DNA of 64,000 nt, taken from the NCBI GenBank assembly GCA_028274465.1, contig CM051455.1, positions 43,107,129 through 43,171,128 of the forward strand, read 5' to 3'. Shown piece by piece: positions 36,213 through 50,100 of this stretch (positions are counted from its first letter, which is position 1; every line of letters begins with the position of its first letter). The translations under genes were made by a program, and so were the position numbers. Below the pieces are notes generated by a model. It was not told the DNA's origin and searched no databases. It saw only the letters and a program-made list of their open reading frames with translations. The stretch comes from Plantago ovata (taxonomy: Eukaryota; Streptophyta; Magnoliopsida; Lamiales; Plantaginaceae).

Positions 36213-39200
36213 ATGGCTGTTATGATGCTTGCTCAGGGTCAGCCTTGTGCGATGCAGCTCCGGCTTACCAGCCACCTCCGAACCAGTGCTTCTACGACGC
36301 CGTTTTGTCTACGATTTAGGCCTCACCGCTCTTCTCCTCGACGGCAGCTCACTTACACCCTTGCCCCTCCTAGGTAGCCCTCTTAGTTTCTATCTCCTTG
36401 CTTTTTATGGTGCAATTACATTCTAGATAGCTTGCTTTTGAATGCCATTTTATGCATGTTGTTACGTTTTACTCATATGGTTTTTTAGATTGTTTTGCGT
36501 TTGCTTTTGGAACTGTTTTTTTAGATGGCTTGTTAATTAATAAGTTTTTGCCAATGCTTGATGTTCCTTCTGTTTATCGTTGTCGGTTTGATTAACATTA
36601 AATAACATTTGTAATGTTCTCATAAGTGATTTTCTGTTGATCTACTGTAATTTGGGATGTGGTATTGATATTTGTTGTGGTGGAGTCATTGTTTGTGCAT
36701 TTCGGAATTTCTAAATTGCTCTTGTATTATTACTTTGCAGGTTACGGCCATTTTCATTACGATGTTCATTGATTGATACTGAGATCTGCGATGCTATTAC
36801 GAATGATGAAGTTCATGAAGAAGGCACATATCTCGACTCGAACTGTTCACTTCCAGTTGTTCATCTCAACCCTGAGACCTTGGAGGCTGAAGGACTGAAT
36901 TTACTTGTTGGCGGCTCTTTTGTAGACACTATACTGACAACATTGCCTGTATGTTTTGTGTGGTCATATTTTGTGTGACTATTCCTCAGCACACTTATGA
37001 CTTTGAATTATATGAACTGCATATATGATTGGGGTTATTTTGCAGGTCCTGTCAGAGGAAGAGCAAAATGCAATTGCTGCAACTCCTGCTCATCCAGCAG
37101 GACTCTATGGTAAGTATATTGTTACAAAAATAAATAAGAGATTGCAGATTTCCGCATGAAATGATAAAGCTCATTTTGCAACTGAAACATTTTCTAAGAA
37201 CATGAATGAAAACTTAGTTGGGAACTTTTGTGTTGACACCATGGATCTAATTTGCACGGTGAATTTTGAAGAATATTGATGAGTATGCATGTTTGTGTGT
37301 GTGTGTGTGTAAAACACTGGATATTAATAACTTCGTAGAGGTTCCTGAGGCTTTCACAAAATCGAGATATGTTGGCTATGTCTGCTTTCCTCTGTTCTAG
37401 CTAATTTTATTTACCATTATTAGTGTCATAGTGACAGAAAAACTACTAGCATGTTTACTTCATTTACATGCTTCTTTTAATGAGTTAACTGCTTTCTGAC
37501 GAGAGTCATCTGTACAATTAGCTCTGTACGCTAGCTGCTTGGCTGGAAACATGGTAGAACAACTTTGGAGTTTTGCTTGGCCTGCATCCATTGCTTTGAT
37601 CCATCCCAGTCTCCTTCCTGTGGCTGTGGTGGGATTTTTAGCTAAGGTATTATCTGATTAGTTAGAAGTCCACCCAATTAAGATTTAATGGGTATTAAAT
37701 ATTGAACTAATTGCATATTTTAACAGATTGCAGTAATTATTGGAGGCCCTCTAGTTGGGAAACTTATGGACCATTTTCCACGAGTACCAGCTTATCATTG
37801 TTTGACAGCTGTCCAGGTAATCAGATTTGATGGAATATAGCATATTTTCTGATGATTACTTTTCTTCAAACCTTTGAATCTTAAACATATATCATGCAGG
37901 CAACTGCTCAATTGTTGTCTGTTGGAATGATAATCCAAGCACATACTGTCCGTTCTGCATCTGTGTCTTCTGTACTTCTGCAGCCGTGGTTTCTTCTGCT
38001 TGCATTAGCTCTAGCAGTTGAAAGGCTCTCCGGCCTGGCATTAGGAGTTGCAGTAGAGCGTGATTGGGTTGTCTTGGTAGCCTTTTTTTCATCCCTTCTT
38101 TATATTTTTGTTTGTATGAAGCATTTTGATAAGGACCACTTACAGTTTTTGTTCTACCTTGTCTCACTTATATGACATGTACCTTGTTTCAGTTGGCAGG
38201 AACAAACAGACCAATTGCTCTTGCTCAAGCAAATGCAATTCTTAGTAGAATTGATCTCCTCTGTGAGGTGATTGTCCCATGTGTTCTTTAAACTCTACCC
38301 CGCCATTAGGCATTATAAATTTATAACTGTTATGTTTATCCAACCCCCCCCCCCCCCTCCTAATCTGCCAGGTTTCTTTCACGTTGATATGTTCTTAACA
38401 TTTTATGATCTTGTGCAACTGCAGATTGCTGGAGCATCATTATTTGGTTTTTTCCTATCCAAATATGAACCAGTGACATGCTTAAGGCTGGCTGCTAGTT
38501 TGATGATTTGGTCGATGCCCGTTGTGGTAATATCTGCATTCTGCCATTTGTTATATCAGCTTTCTAAATTGTTAAATTCATTAAGATCCTAATGTTTTGT
38601 ATTCCTTGGACCAGGGTGTCCTGACATGGCTAACTAACAAGCTCTCTGCTGGAGTGCTGGACCGCCCCAAAAGTCCCCAAGCTGGTTGCTGGAGTTCATC
38701 TGCTAAATCTATTCAAGATACTAATAATATATGTAAATATAGCTCACTCATCTATTCTTGATTGGGGACATTTCTTATTGTGTTTATTGATTCCATTTTT
38801 TACGTGTGGATAGTGGTTACAAGTATTGAAGCCATCAAGCACGGATGGTTGGAATACATGCAACAGCCTGTTCTGCCAGCAAGTCTTGCTTATGTATTAC
38901 TCTACTTCAATGTCATTCTTGCCCCTGGCGGTTTAATGACTGCTTTCCTAACACAGCATGGTATTGACTTTTATTCATTTTCCTTTTGTAACTAAGTTCC
39001 CTGGTGGTATCAAGGTTACATTTGATGTCGTCATTAGCATTCAGATTGTAAGAAATATAGCTAGACTTGATCTCTTGGTACATGAATGTTTTATGTGGAT
39101 CTTTTGTCGAAGTAATGATGATTTGTTAATATATGACTTGGAAATTATGAGTTTTTAATTTAATCTAGTACTATTACTTGGTATGCAACATTTGATTATT

Positions 39201-40740
39201 TATTTATTTGTGAAGAAAAATAGTCTGCTTTGCAGTGTAGTAGAAATGTACGGATACATTTAATGATATACTATCATTGTCGAATGAGTGATTCATAAAT
39301 TCAAGTATACATTCTGGTACTATAGAATAAACTAAGGTTAGCAGAGCATGAGTACATGTGTCTTTTAATTCCTTTGTTCATAAAAATAGTTCCTCCTGTG
39401 TAGTCATGCTCGATAGGATGGTGTTATTTAATCCATGATAGTTTGTGAAACTTGAGAGGATTGTCAAGATACATGGGCAGAGCACTGATATGTGATAATT
39501 TTCTATAGAAGCATTTACAGCATAGGAGAAAATATAATTCCTAAGAAAATTTGCTTTAGATGGGCAACGATTATGTTTGAAGTTACTAAGATGCGGAAAC
39601 ATCTTAGTTTACATCTTCCAATCCCTATAAAAATAAAAAATAAGTGTGAGTTTTGTAATTTTCAAATTACATCTTCAAGTTATGTAGCTGTGACAACTTA
39701 GTTGGCACTTGACATATTTTCTGCTTTACATTACGGTTTATTTTTACCAAGCGTGTGAGTGCAGATATTGAGTTGCTTTAAAGTTCATCTTTGCACCCTT
39801 AAAGTCTTTATTGAGGCTGATCGCTGATACATTTCAAATTGTTCAGGTCTAAATCCTTCAATCATTGGGGGCTTCAGTGGATTATGTGCTTTTATGGGTG
39901 TTGCAGCAACATTTGTATCTGCAAAGATGGTGAAGCGGCTTGGAATTCTTAAGGTTTTGTTTGGTGTACCTAAAATTCTACTTCTTTGAATGAGTTTTAT
40001 ACACACTTTTCGATCATTTGCCAGTGTTTTCATAATTCGCTTTTGCCAGGCTGGAGCTGCTGGCCTTATACTACAGGCTTCACTTCTTACCATTGCTGTT
40101 GCTGTATATTGGAGTGGATCTCTTTCCCAAAGCACTCCACTTGTATTCTTCTTATGTTTAATTGTGAGCTTCTCATGCTCTTTTTACTTCCATAATTTCT
40201 GGATATGCATGAAATTGGTGACTGACTTGTGTTCGGCTGTGGGCTGTTGAACAATGATCATACTAAAACTAATTTGGCAACAAATTAACTGTAAGAGTAA
40301 AATTTCTATTTTGGTTCATTTATTTTTCAGTCGTATGAGAGATCTACAGAATCATGCTGGAGAGTGGAGAATATGCACCATCTGTGCATTTTGTAATATC
40401 TTCTCATCAGCTATATACTAAACCATGTATTTCCTTTTGACAGGTATTATCTAGATTGGGACACATGTCATATAATGTTGTAGGAGCACAAATTTTACAA
40501 ACTGGGATCCCTGCTTCTAAAGCAAATCTTATTGGGGCAACAGAGCTTTCCGTTGCTAGTTTGGCAGAATCGGTGATGCTAGGTGTGGCCATCATTGCGA
40601 ACGATGTGTCACAATTTGGCTTTCTAGCAGTTCTCTCACTTCTATCAGTAGTTGGAGCAGCTTATTTGTACTGTAGATGGTTGAAGAATCCAAGTGATGA
40701 GCAAAAAAGTTTGTTTGCTTTGGAGCCACAGTATTCATAA
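36213..40740 (+). CDS. IREG3: Ferroportin-family iron transporter, plastid/mitochondrial IREG3/MAR1 type
   Basis: Thirteen exons, all GT-AG and in phase: 36213-36373, 36741-36948, 37046-37109, 37522-37646, 37727-37816, 37900-38076, 38193-38267, 38425-38526, 38615-38732, 38814-38960, 39847-39953, 40050-40163, 40444-40740; 594 aa. The first about 60 residues are rich in Ser, Arg and Thr with almost no acids, a chloroplast transit peptide pattern. The rest is a multi-pass ferroportin (SLC40) fold: [99 protein letters not shown]. The gene number and length match plant IREG3 (Arabidopsis MAR1), an organelle-envelope iron carrier. Exon 1 Met is the first in-frame Met of the transit peptide. The large intron 10 (38961-39846) contains no recognised insertion. 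Confidence 0.96.
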
Positions 40741-43700
40741 TGTAAGTATAGAACACCCCCCATCCTGGTACATAATGCAACAATGCAAGTTTTCATGAAG
40801 TATGGTTTTGCTTTTATTCTGTAGTTCTATTTACCACTCAAGAAGTGCACATGTAGAATAAAATATAGAATCTGCCCTTAAACTCTAATACAATTTTCAG
40901 TATAAAAAACGGACTAAATAGTACTCCCTTTGCCTTCTAATTGAAACAAGTATATCCTTTTAATACGTTGTTGGGTTTAGCACGTCTGTGCGTTTTCAGC
41001 TGGGAACTTAATTGGGGTGGCCTATTCTCCCTTGCTTTTTAATTGAAAATCTGGTAGTGCAGCAAAATTTTCCTTCCACTTCAAGTAAAGAATTGTCTGA
41101 TTCAAAACTAGAACTTTGAAATATTAGGGGTGATCAAGTTACGTTCATGGACCTTTGTTCTTTCTAGCAAAGTTGGAGGTACTAGTAATACAGGCACAAT
41201 GCCCATTTTCACATTTTAAAGCTGATCTGGATGGACAGTTTTCAAAGTCAGCGACTAGGAGCATGTCTTAATAGTGGAAGACAGATAAATAAAACAGCAT
41301 GTTTCTAGCATAAAAAAGTACTCCTGTTCGATTTGCTGTTTCCAAAGACTAAGCTTCTGCTGTAATTGTGCGAGGGAAATTCGTATATGCATCTATGATC
41401 TCTGTTCGATTTATTTATTTCTTTACATGTTTATGCAGCCTGTGCGGTGGTAGATATTTTCTCCTACCTTACAAGTACTCTACATTTGTAGCAGACTACC
41501 ACGAAACTGACTGAAGCAACATTCACAGTTCGCTGCAATTTGAAGAGGTCAGAGAGCTCAGCCTTCTGCAATCCGTTGAATGCTTGAGCTGGTACTAAAA
41601 TGGCATCCAATGGAGTCAAAATCTCCTGGTGTACATATTAACCATCCACATGGTATCTCCACCACACACATGGCTCTACATTCACATTTTTTCTTGCGTA
41701 AGGAGTGTTACGCATGGATCTTCCATAGGCAAGCCGCCCTCGCCCTCGGTAAATATAGTGGAACATAATGTAAAAATCTGACCAGTCAAAATAACCTCTC
41801 TCCAAAAGCCAGCTGATTGTAGTGATTCGCATGTCTGTTGTATACTTGGTATTTTGATTACTAGAGAAATTTACAAATAGATTAAGTTTGCTGTTTGCTA
41901 ATGACATTAGGTCAAACTGTTTAGAAGTAGGGGTAGTACGTTATAGTTCTAGGTTCTGATAACAAAGTTGCTCTCAGGTGTGTAAGAATGGCATGGCAGA
42001 TGTTCTTTCATTCACTGTCACTGAAAAACTGCCATTTTAACATGTGCTGTCTGGACTGGAGGTCTGTACATGCTATAGTAAAGATTCTTAACATATGATT
42101 CATCGGGCTTCCCCATCTCCCCTAGTGATTGAATCTTGCATTAATTTCCATTTAATCACAATACGCGACATGCATACCTCTTTTCATAAACCAAAATTAT
42201 GAAATAATGCATTTAAACGTTTAGAACGTGAATTTCAGTGATACAGAATGTGGTTAATGTCGGTATTTGGAGTAAAACCGAGTGGGGGGGGGGGGTCGCT
42301 ATGAGATGGCAAGCAAGCGTAAAAACCAAGCAAGATTGGGGAGATCAATGTTCCCCATCTTAAGCAAGACGTACTAGACGAATATTGTTGAGGGCCAAAT
42401 TTTTTTGTTTCGAACTTGGTAAATGTGTTTTAGGTTTTCAAGTAAATAAGTTGGAAATTTGAAAGTAGGTAACTGTTAAAAATTATTGATTCCTATTAAA
42501 TGTTGGGTTTCGTTTTAGAGGGTGCACGTACCCGTCACGCTGTTGTTGTAGTACGATATTTGTGTTCTCTCGAGATTCCTCCTATATCGACGTGTAGTAT
42601 ACTGTTAGGATTTAGGACACTGTAACTTACTAATTTACTAAGACAAAAATGATTTTATCCATATGAATATCGTAACAATCATTTTTTACACTATTCTTTT
42701 GATGAATGGAATTAATTATTAAACTTAAAAATTCAACCTGATAGATGTTTTTGACACTATAGTAGGTGGATCATCGATGATCCACCTTATCACATGTTTG
42801 GTATTCTCACTAATTTTTTTAAATAAATACTTCATTTGAACACAATAATATGAGATGAATGAAACTAGCTTGCTCAGTTTTAGCCAAAGATTTTCATTTT
42901 CCATTTTCAGAGTTCACAAAAAGGTTTCAATTTATATTTCAGATATTTGAACCGTTTAATTAATACATTTACATTTACAACTTTACCAATTCACTATTAA
43001 TTTCTTTATTCAATCTATTATTTCTCCAATTAATTTTCTACTTTTTCAACTCAATATAAATTACTATTATTCATTTTTTTAATGAAACAGTACTCAATTT
43101 TTCATTATTCCTCATTTAAAATATGGAGTTTGGGCTTTAATACTAATTAGAGTCTATTCGCTTTGTATAAAAAAATCTAAAATGAATCGAACTGAATTTA
43201 ACTCATTTATAAAAAACGCTTAAGTAAATTTGATCGAACGAAATGATTTTTCAATTAAAATAAGAAATCGATATGCAAGCAACAGAAACTTTAGCTAGCT
43301 GTGAAATTTATTTTCTTTATTAATTTTGATTGATAGACAAGATTGATAGAGAGATACAGATGTCTTTCAGGTTTCCCATTCAGTTCACTGTTTGTCAAAG
43401 GAAATAAATACTTAAAAATAGTAGGGAAAAAAAAGAAATGAAGAAGAGAAAAATGAAATAGTGAGAGTGTGAAAATTGTTTCTCCCTTTACCTGTCACAC
43501 ATCACATAAAGCATCAAAGAGCGCCCGTATTCATCGCGTACACTACACGTCACCCTCCAGCCATGCCCCTAAATGAACTTTTAAAGGGTCCGATTTAATT
43601 TTATTAATTTGTTCTATAAATTAAATATTAAATTAAGTATAATTTATTATAAAAATTATATAATGAAAATATTTTTTTATTTATAATATAACTTTTAAAA

Positions 43701-44205
43701 TATCTAATATAAATAAAATCAGCAAAGTTAAATAAAATTATTTAAAGCTTCCGGAAAAAATACGATTCGCGGGGGCGTGATTATCAACAATTCAAAATTG
43801 ACAACGTATTCTACGATAAACTTTAGTATAAGTGTAAGTGTTTAATATAACTGCGACTTGTTGTGGAAAATTGGCACTTCTAGGTCATTCTTATATTGGT
43901 GGAATGAAAACTTTTAGTAGTTTGTTTCAAGTTTCAACCCTATTCTATATTTGTCGACCCAAAAGCCATGTTTCTTGGATATGATATCAAAATTTAACTT
44001 ATATATGATCCATTGGATTTTTAGTATCCAATTAACTTCCATAATAATAAACATCTCACATCATCAATTACATTTTAACCCGCGAATATAACTATTCACC
44101 CTTTAAGCACTGTTTTAAAATTGAGATTTTGTTGAGCCAAACGTGCCTTAGTATTTTTAAATAAAAAAAGAGAAAAAAAATTATAAAACAAACTAAGTAA
44201 AATGA
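40741..44205. other. Intergenic, with 3' UTR of the IREG3-like gene
   Basis: No gene recognised. It contains a Stowaway-like half end at about 40920 (GTACTCCCTTTGCCTTCTAA), a G13 run near 42283, and a truncated copy of the 34.7 kb Tourist family at about 43151 (TTAGAGTCTATTCGCTTTG). Confidence 0.45.
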
Positions 44206-44466
44206 TACTCCCTCCATTCCAGCAGAAGTGTCCTAATTTGACTTTTTTTATCGTCATCTTTCAAATTTGACTCTCAATTACTCTTAAACTATAATGATAA
44301 AGTATTTAACGGAATTATATTATGAAATTACAGAACCTAAATTCATAATATAATTTTGTTAAATACTTTATCATTATAGTTTAAAAGTAATCGAGAGTTA
44401 CAGTTAAAAGTTGTTGTCAAAAAAAGTGAAACTAATTAGGACACTTCTGATGGAATGGATGAAGTA
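44206..44466. mobile_element. Stowaway MITE, full-length foldback
   Basis: TA-flanked. The ends CTCCCTCCATTCC and GGAATGGATGAAG are inverted, and the inverted repeat runs nearly to the centre (TAATGATAAAGTATTTAAC on one arm, GTTAAATACTTTATCATTA on the other). The whole element can form one long hairpin with a loop of some 10-20 bases. Confidence 0.9.
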
Positions 44467-44598
44467 ATATAAAAACAATCATAATTTTTTTTTTTATCAT
44501 TTTCTTTCTTAAATCTCTGGTACTGAAAAAATTCGGGTACCGATGCTCCGGTATTATTATTTTTTTTCATCTTCTCCTTTAAACTCCAAAACCAGAGA

Positions 44599-44804
44599 CT
44601 CTCCGATCGGAACTGCAGTCAGCTCTAGATCTGGAGCTGCTGCAACAGCTTCGGCTAGAGATGCACAACATCTCCAGATCTGAAGCTGCTGCAGCACCTC
44701 CGTCCAGAGCAACACAGCAGCTCTATTGCAGTAGCTCAGATCGAAGTTGAAGCTGTAACATCTTCGATCGGAGTTGGAGCTGTAACATCTCCGGTAGCGG
44801 AGTT
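44599..44804. repeat. Palindromic GGAGCT/AGCTCC array, second copy
   Basis: Words such as CAGCTCTAGATCTGGAGCTG, GAAGCTGCTGCAGCACCTCC and GGAGTTGGAGCTGTAACATC are followed by CCGGTAGCGGAG and then GAGGAAGAAGAAG, in the same order as at 16961-17250. It is a diverged relative of the array in the Mutator-like element, but no intact ends were found around it. Confidence 0.7.
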
Positions 44805-45074
44805 TAAAGAGGAAGAAGAAGAAAAAGAAATTTTAAAAAAAAAAGGAAGAAGGGAAAATACTTTATTTTTTAATTTTGTTTTTCATTTTTCATTTTTTTT
44901 AATAAACTCATTTTTTTTTCTCTTAAAGCCTGTTTATTTGGGAGTTTTTTAGATAAGTAAAACTTATAAATAAGTGCTAGTCAATGTCAAAAACAGTTTA
45001 GAAACTAAAGTGGTTATTTTTAATGCACCTTAATCAGAGGTCCTAAAAATACATTATCTCTGAACTTATATATA

Positions 45075-45328
45075 TACTCCCTCCGTCACAGAGCAGTTGC
45101 ACCATTTGTTTTTTGACACAGAAAATAAGGAGAAGATTTAAATACTGAATTATATTGATAGTGGGTGTTGCTTTTACTTTATAGAGGATTTGTGGCCACA
45201 AAAATGTGTTGATGTAATATAAAATTATTATAACCATGTCCAAATATGACAAATAAATGAAATGGTACAACTCTAACGGGACACCTAAAATGGCAAAATG
45301 GTGCAACTGCTCTGGGACAGAGGGAGTA
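45075..45328. mobile_element. Stowaway MITE
   Basis: TA flanks. CTCCCTCCGTCACAGAGCAG and CTGCTCTGGGACAGAGGGAG are inverted ends continuing through TTGCACCATTT/AAATGGTGCAA. The open frame across it is incidental. Confidence 0.92.
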
Positions 45329-45785
45329 TATATATATATTTTTTTTTTAACAAATAAGTAAACCATGTTGATTGATACTAGTACAAGTCTACAACCATAA
45401 AGATGAAACGTACTTGCATATATGTGTGATTATTGGAACTAGAGGAAACGAGGTAGCCTAGTGATGAGTCCCAATTTCCAAAAAGTGAAGGGAAGAATTG
45501 GCAGTGAGCCAACACAAAGCCCCATACTTGTTACCAAAGACCTTGAGAATACACCCATTATATTATTTCCCGTGCTTAATTTCTTGATCTACGTTCACTC
45601 AACTTTCACTCTACCACCTTGAAATCTGGGTGCCCAAAATTTCATTTCTGTCCCGTCAATCCCTATATAATTATCTTTGATAACAACAACGATCAAGCTG
45701 CTCCTTAATTAGTTCGATAAGAACCAAAACTCAACTCGTTTGGACTTTTAACTCATTAACAACCGGACCTTTAAAAATAGTGATC

Positions 45786-46051
45786 TACTCCCTTCAAAAA
45801 CTTTAAATATTTACACTTTGTTTTTTTAATTTTTTATATCTGGTTTGACCTCAAATTAACATAATTGCGAAAAAATTAATTTTAGAAATTATATTATACA
45901 AATATAAATATAAGAAGTATACTTTTATAATATAATTTTTAAAATTATTTTTCTCTTAACGAGTTACGAATATTATTTATTTGAGGTCAAACCGGACATC
46001 GAAAAATCAACAAAAATAAAGTGTAAACCTTTAAAATTTCCGGAGGAATTA
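45786..46051. mobile_element. Stowaway MITE
   Basis: TA flanks. The left arm CTCCCTTCAAAAACTTTAAA...TTTACACTTTG...GGTTTGACCTCAAAT pairs with the right arm ATTTGAGGTCAAACCGG...AAAGTGTAAA...CCGGAGGAAT. Confidence 0.85.
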
Positions 46052-46058
46052 ATAATTA

Positions 46059-46384
46059 GACCATCTACAACCATGAGTAAAATGAGGGTCTTATATATAA
46101 AACTCTCATGAGACTCATTGTTGGAGAAGTTAAAAATTGAATATTATCATCTAATATATAAGATGAGTTTTACCACATCAGACCTATCAAATGAGGTCTT
46201 ATATAATTTTTTATTATTATTTTTTCTTTTTCTTTCTTTCTACTTTGTTTGTTTCTTTCAATTTGTTTGTTAATGAACAATAAACAATAAAAAAATATGT
46301 ATTTGAGTCGTATGGTTGGAATCGAACAGAAATTTAATTGGGTCTTATGATCTTATGGTACAATAATCATGGTTGGAGATGGTC
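46059..46384. mobile_element. Tourist-like MITE
   Basis: TTA on both flanks. Ends GACCATCTACAACCATGA and TCATGGTTGGAGATGGTC are inverted repeats. About 326 bp, eight bases away from the preceding Stowaway. Confidence 0.88.
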
Positions 46385-46456
46385 TTAGTATTTGTGAGAT
46401 ACACAAATCGGATGGATTTAAGTAACCTTTCCCTTTCTAATATATACTACTACCCT

Positions 46457-46720
46457 TAGGGGCGAGGTCAATGTATGGCCAGTGGGGGCACTTGCCCCCA
46501 CTCAAAATTATTTTTCCCTGCTAAATAATATAGTATTTCACATTTTGACACCTCTAATAATTTATTTTGACACTCTAAGTTTATGAAAGATAATAAAATA
46601 AGATACTCAAGTTTAGTGTCAATTATGAATTAATCTAAAACAAACTAAATTTGTAATATTTTAACAAATTTGACCCAGCTTACTTATCTTGCTCGACTCG
46701 CCCTGACTACCCTTGTCAAT
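46457..46720. mobile_element. Fragment related to the 22.4 kb hAT-like element
   Basis: AGGGGCGAGGTCAATGTATG, then GCCAGTGGGGGCACTTGCC, resembles the GTGGGGGCGTGGGGCAAGTG end at 22.4 kb. The right end (GCCCTGACTACCCTT) is only a loose match. Boundaries uncertain. Confidence 0.35.
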
Positions 46721-47143
46721 TATATGCTCTAACAAGAATAATTTGGAATAATTATACTACTAGGGTTTTATACCACATCAATATATCATTAAATCAATTA
46801 AGAATACTTTAAAATTGATGGATGTGGTTTTGATTTGAAAAAAGGGTGGTGTATGTAATGTTGGTGGCATAGTGATGTATTTTGGACATGAAAGCGCCCA
46901 TCTTTTCATGTCCAAAGACCAATATTGTCAGTCATATGACATTGATGCTTATTGATATGTCACTTATTCATCATGTCCTTGTTTCATTTTCTTCCTCACT
47001 TTTAACTTAACTACTGCTCTCTCTTTTTCCTCACTCTTCTCTTCTCTTCTCCCATCCTTATCAAGAACCTCCTGTGACTTGTTTGTAGTATTCTTCTAAC
47101 TGCAGTTTTAAACTTTGATTTAATCAAAGAAGAAGAAAAGAAC

Positions 47144-50100
47144 ATGGAATCTTTTGGAGTAGAGTTTTCAAGAAATAATAATAAGGCAATGTGGTTGTGT
47201 CCAAAGGTTATGGGAGCTAACCCTTCTGAGAGATGGGGTCATTCTGCCTGCTACTTCAATGGCTTTCTTTACATCTTTGGTGTAAGTTTTCATACTTGAT
47301 CCTCTTCTTGGTTTTCATGTTTATATAGTGCTAAAACTGCATGTTATTATGAGTTATGTAACTTATGTTGTACTACTGTTTTTGGTTTAAGGTTTTGCAG
47401 TAGTGTACTTACTCAGTAAGTTAGTTGCATGTTTGTAATATACTTCACTTTCTTGAATGAGAGTTTGGTTTTACCTTCTTTGGTTCTTTCTTGTTCTTGT
47501 TTGTCTGTTATTTTATTTTTAACAACCACAAGCTTCATGCCTTTGGATTCATTCTACTGTCATAGATAAAATCAATCTTCATGACAGTCTTTGTAGTTTA
47601 ATGTCATTCAGAGAGAGATGGTTTTGTTTTGCATGCCTTAACTGTTTTCCTGTTTCATTTTGTTTCAAGTTCCTTCTCTCTTTCCTTAGTTTCTGAAAGA
47701 TTATATGGCTTGTTATTAGCTTCAGGAAATTATACTACACTGTTGTTGTGTTGATTGTAATTCAATTTTCAAAACTGAAATTATAAGCTGCTTATAGTTT
47801 TCCTGCTGGTAAGCACAGCTTACATTTTCTTGGAGAGTGATAATTACTAACTGAGACACTGTTGTGACTTGGTCTCTTTCTTGCAAAAAATTGGTGGTAA
47901 ATGAGATTTAAATGTGATTTCAAATGAGTTCTCTTTGAATCGAGATGAGCATGAAACGCGGTAATGCACCTTTGAATTCAAGCGCAAGACTTCAATGACA
48001 AACTAAGTAGTTCTTTTGATTCTTGTACAGGGATGTCGTGGGGGCGTGCATTTCAGTGATGTTCTAGTGTGTAATCTCGAGACAATGACATGGAACAACC
48101 TCAAGACTTCAGGGCAGGGGCCAGGGCCTCGTGACAGCCATGCTGCCGTACTTATTGGTCATCGAATGTATGTTTTTGGAGGTACAAATGGCTATAGGAA
48201 AGTTAATGAACTTCACATTCTGGATCTCTTGTCCAGAGAGTGGACTCGTCCTGAATGCTGTGGAAATTTGCCTTCCCCTCGTGAAAGTCACTCGGCTAAT
48301 GCCATCAATGACGAGAAGTTAATTGTATTTGGAGGTAGCGGAGAAGGGGAGGCAAATTATCTGAATGATTTGCATGTATTGGACTTAAAAAGTATGGAGT
48401 GGTCTTCGCCAAAGGTGAAGGGTGCTATTCCTGCACCTCGGGATAGTCATAGCTCTGTGGCAATGGGTAATAGGCTTTTCGTGTTTGGTGGAGACTCGGG
48501 GGATAGGTACCAAGGAGACGTTTGTATGTTTGACATGAATACATTTGTTTGGTCAAAGGTATGGCTTCTTTCAGTCCCTTGTTTTTGTTATCTTACATTA
48601 GCTTTGTCACATATCAAATGGACTAATAAGAGGGTCGAAAATGTGGGATTTTGTTTGTTAATAAAACTTGATTGATTCTCTTCAGGTGGCTGCTCATGGA
48701 CCTTCACCAGGACCTCGAGCTGGTCATAGTACTGTTAGTATCGGGACGAAGGCAAGTGATTCTCATGCAAACTTAATTAGTTCTGATACTTGCAAATTTT
48801 CCACTTCTTGAGGAATAGTTCAGAATTCAAGTTTTTGGTGTACGGCTTTGGTAACAGTATGAAGTATGACACCGTAAAATGTAACTGAAGTGTTCTGTGC
48901 TCTAGTAGGAACTGTATCATAAACTTTAACATCATTTTTCATGCCTCGAGTTTCCTGATTTAAACATCTTTGCGCGAAACCTGTTTGCTTTCAAAAAGAA
49001 TCTTCGTAACGAAAATTGTTCGTGCAGGTGTATGTTTTTGGTGGAGTTGGGGACAAGAAGTACTACAATGATATCTGGATTTTGGATGTAATCACATCTT
49101 CATGGGTTAAGCTCGACATATGTACTCTAAAGTCTCAAGGGCGGTTTTCTCACACGGCAACAGTCACGCACCTGGGCATTACCATCTTTGGAGGGTGAGA
49201 TGGCCTTATTATCCACGGATCTTTTGAGCCTTTCTCCTAACGAATGGTTGTAATCATGTCATTTTTCTTTTTCTTAACCTCCAGGTGCGGAGAGGACGAG
49301 CATCCCACGAACGAGTTATTCATCCTACAGATTGATTCCCTTCCATGCAGAATGCCACAGAAAGAAGGAAACCAGATGTTTTCGAAAAGAGCAGAAAATA
49401 ATCTGGTAAATTTGGATGTAACATTACAATGCTGTCTTTCTCTCATAAGTTTGCTTCGGCCTTTAAATTTCTTAAATCTACACTTGGTATATTGTACAGA
49501 ACCCAATTATAATCTCTGAGTCTGACAATGAGGATTTAACAACAAAAGAGGTTGAGGAGCTCGATTTCCTTCCAAAGGAGTCGTTCCCTGTTGGTTCTGG
49601 TAAATGTTATTTTGGTTTTTGTTTATCACAATTCATCTCATCATTTAAAATCAAATATTCGAGTAATGTTTTCTTTTTTCTCTGTTAAAGGAATGTTACA
49701 TCCCAAGAGGAGGAGAACTAATAATTCAACATTCCAAGAATCAAAACCCGATCATGAAGAACATCCGCCTCCACATTCACGACACTCTTCTCCATCCATG
49801 TCTGATCATGAACTGGCTCCTGTAAAGAATAGGGAATACCCATCATATCGAGTTCATCCATTGTTCAGGCAGAGAATTCCTAGTCCAAGCAATAATCAGC
49901 TCAATGCTCTTCCCGTGAACCAAACGACAAAGGGCCACATTATTTCTAGGCCTTTTCAGGATATACATGGACTTACAGAGAATCTAAATGGTACTGATTC
50001 AAGTCAATTGCAGTACCAGACGGCAGAATCTTCGCCTCTAGAAGGTGTAAGGTTAAGAAATCTGGTAAGAACATATGATATGCTCTATCCCTTCATCTGG

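Noticed and set aside
37892..38175. Overlapping frames on both strands
   Set aside because: The plus frame is exon 6 of the IREG3-like gene read into its intron; the minus frame is its shadow.
42276..42296. G13 run as a G-quadruplex regulator
   Set aside because: A single homopolymer run in intergenic DNA; no further G tracts or gene nearby.
45043..45366. 107-codon minus-strand frame
   Set aside because: It crosses the whole Stowaway MITE, including both TIRs.
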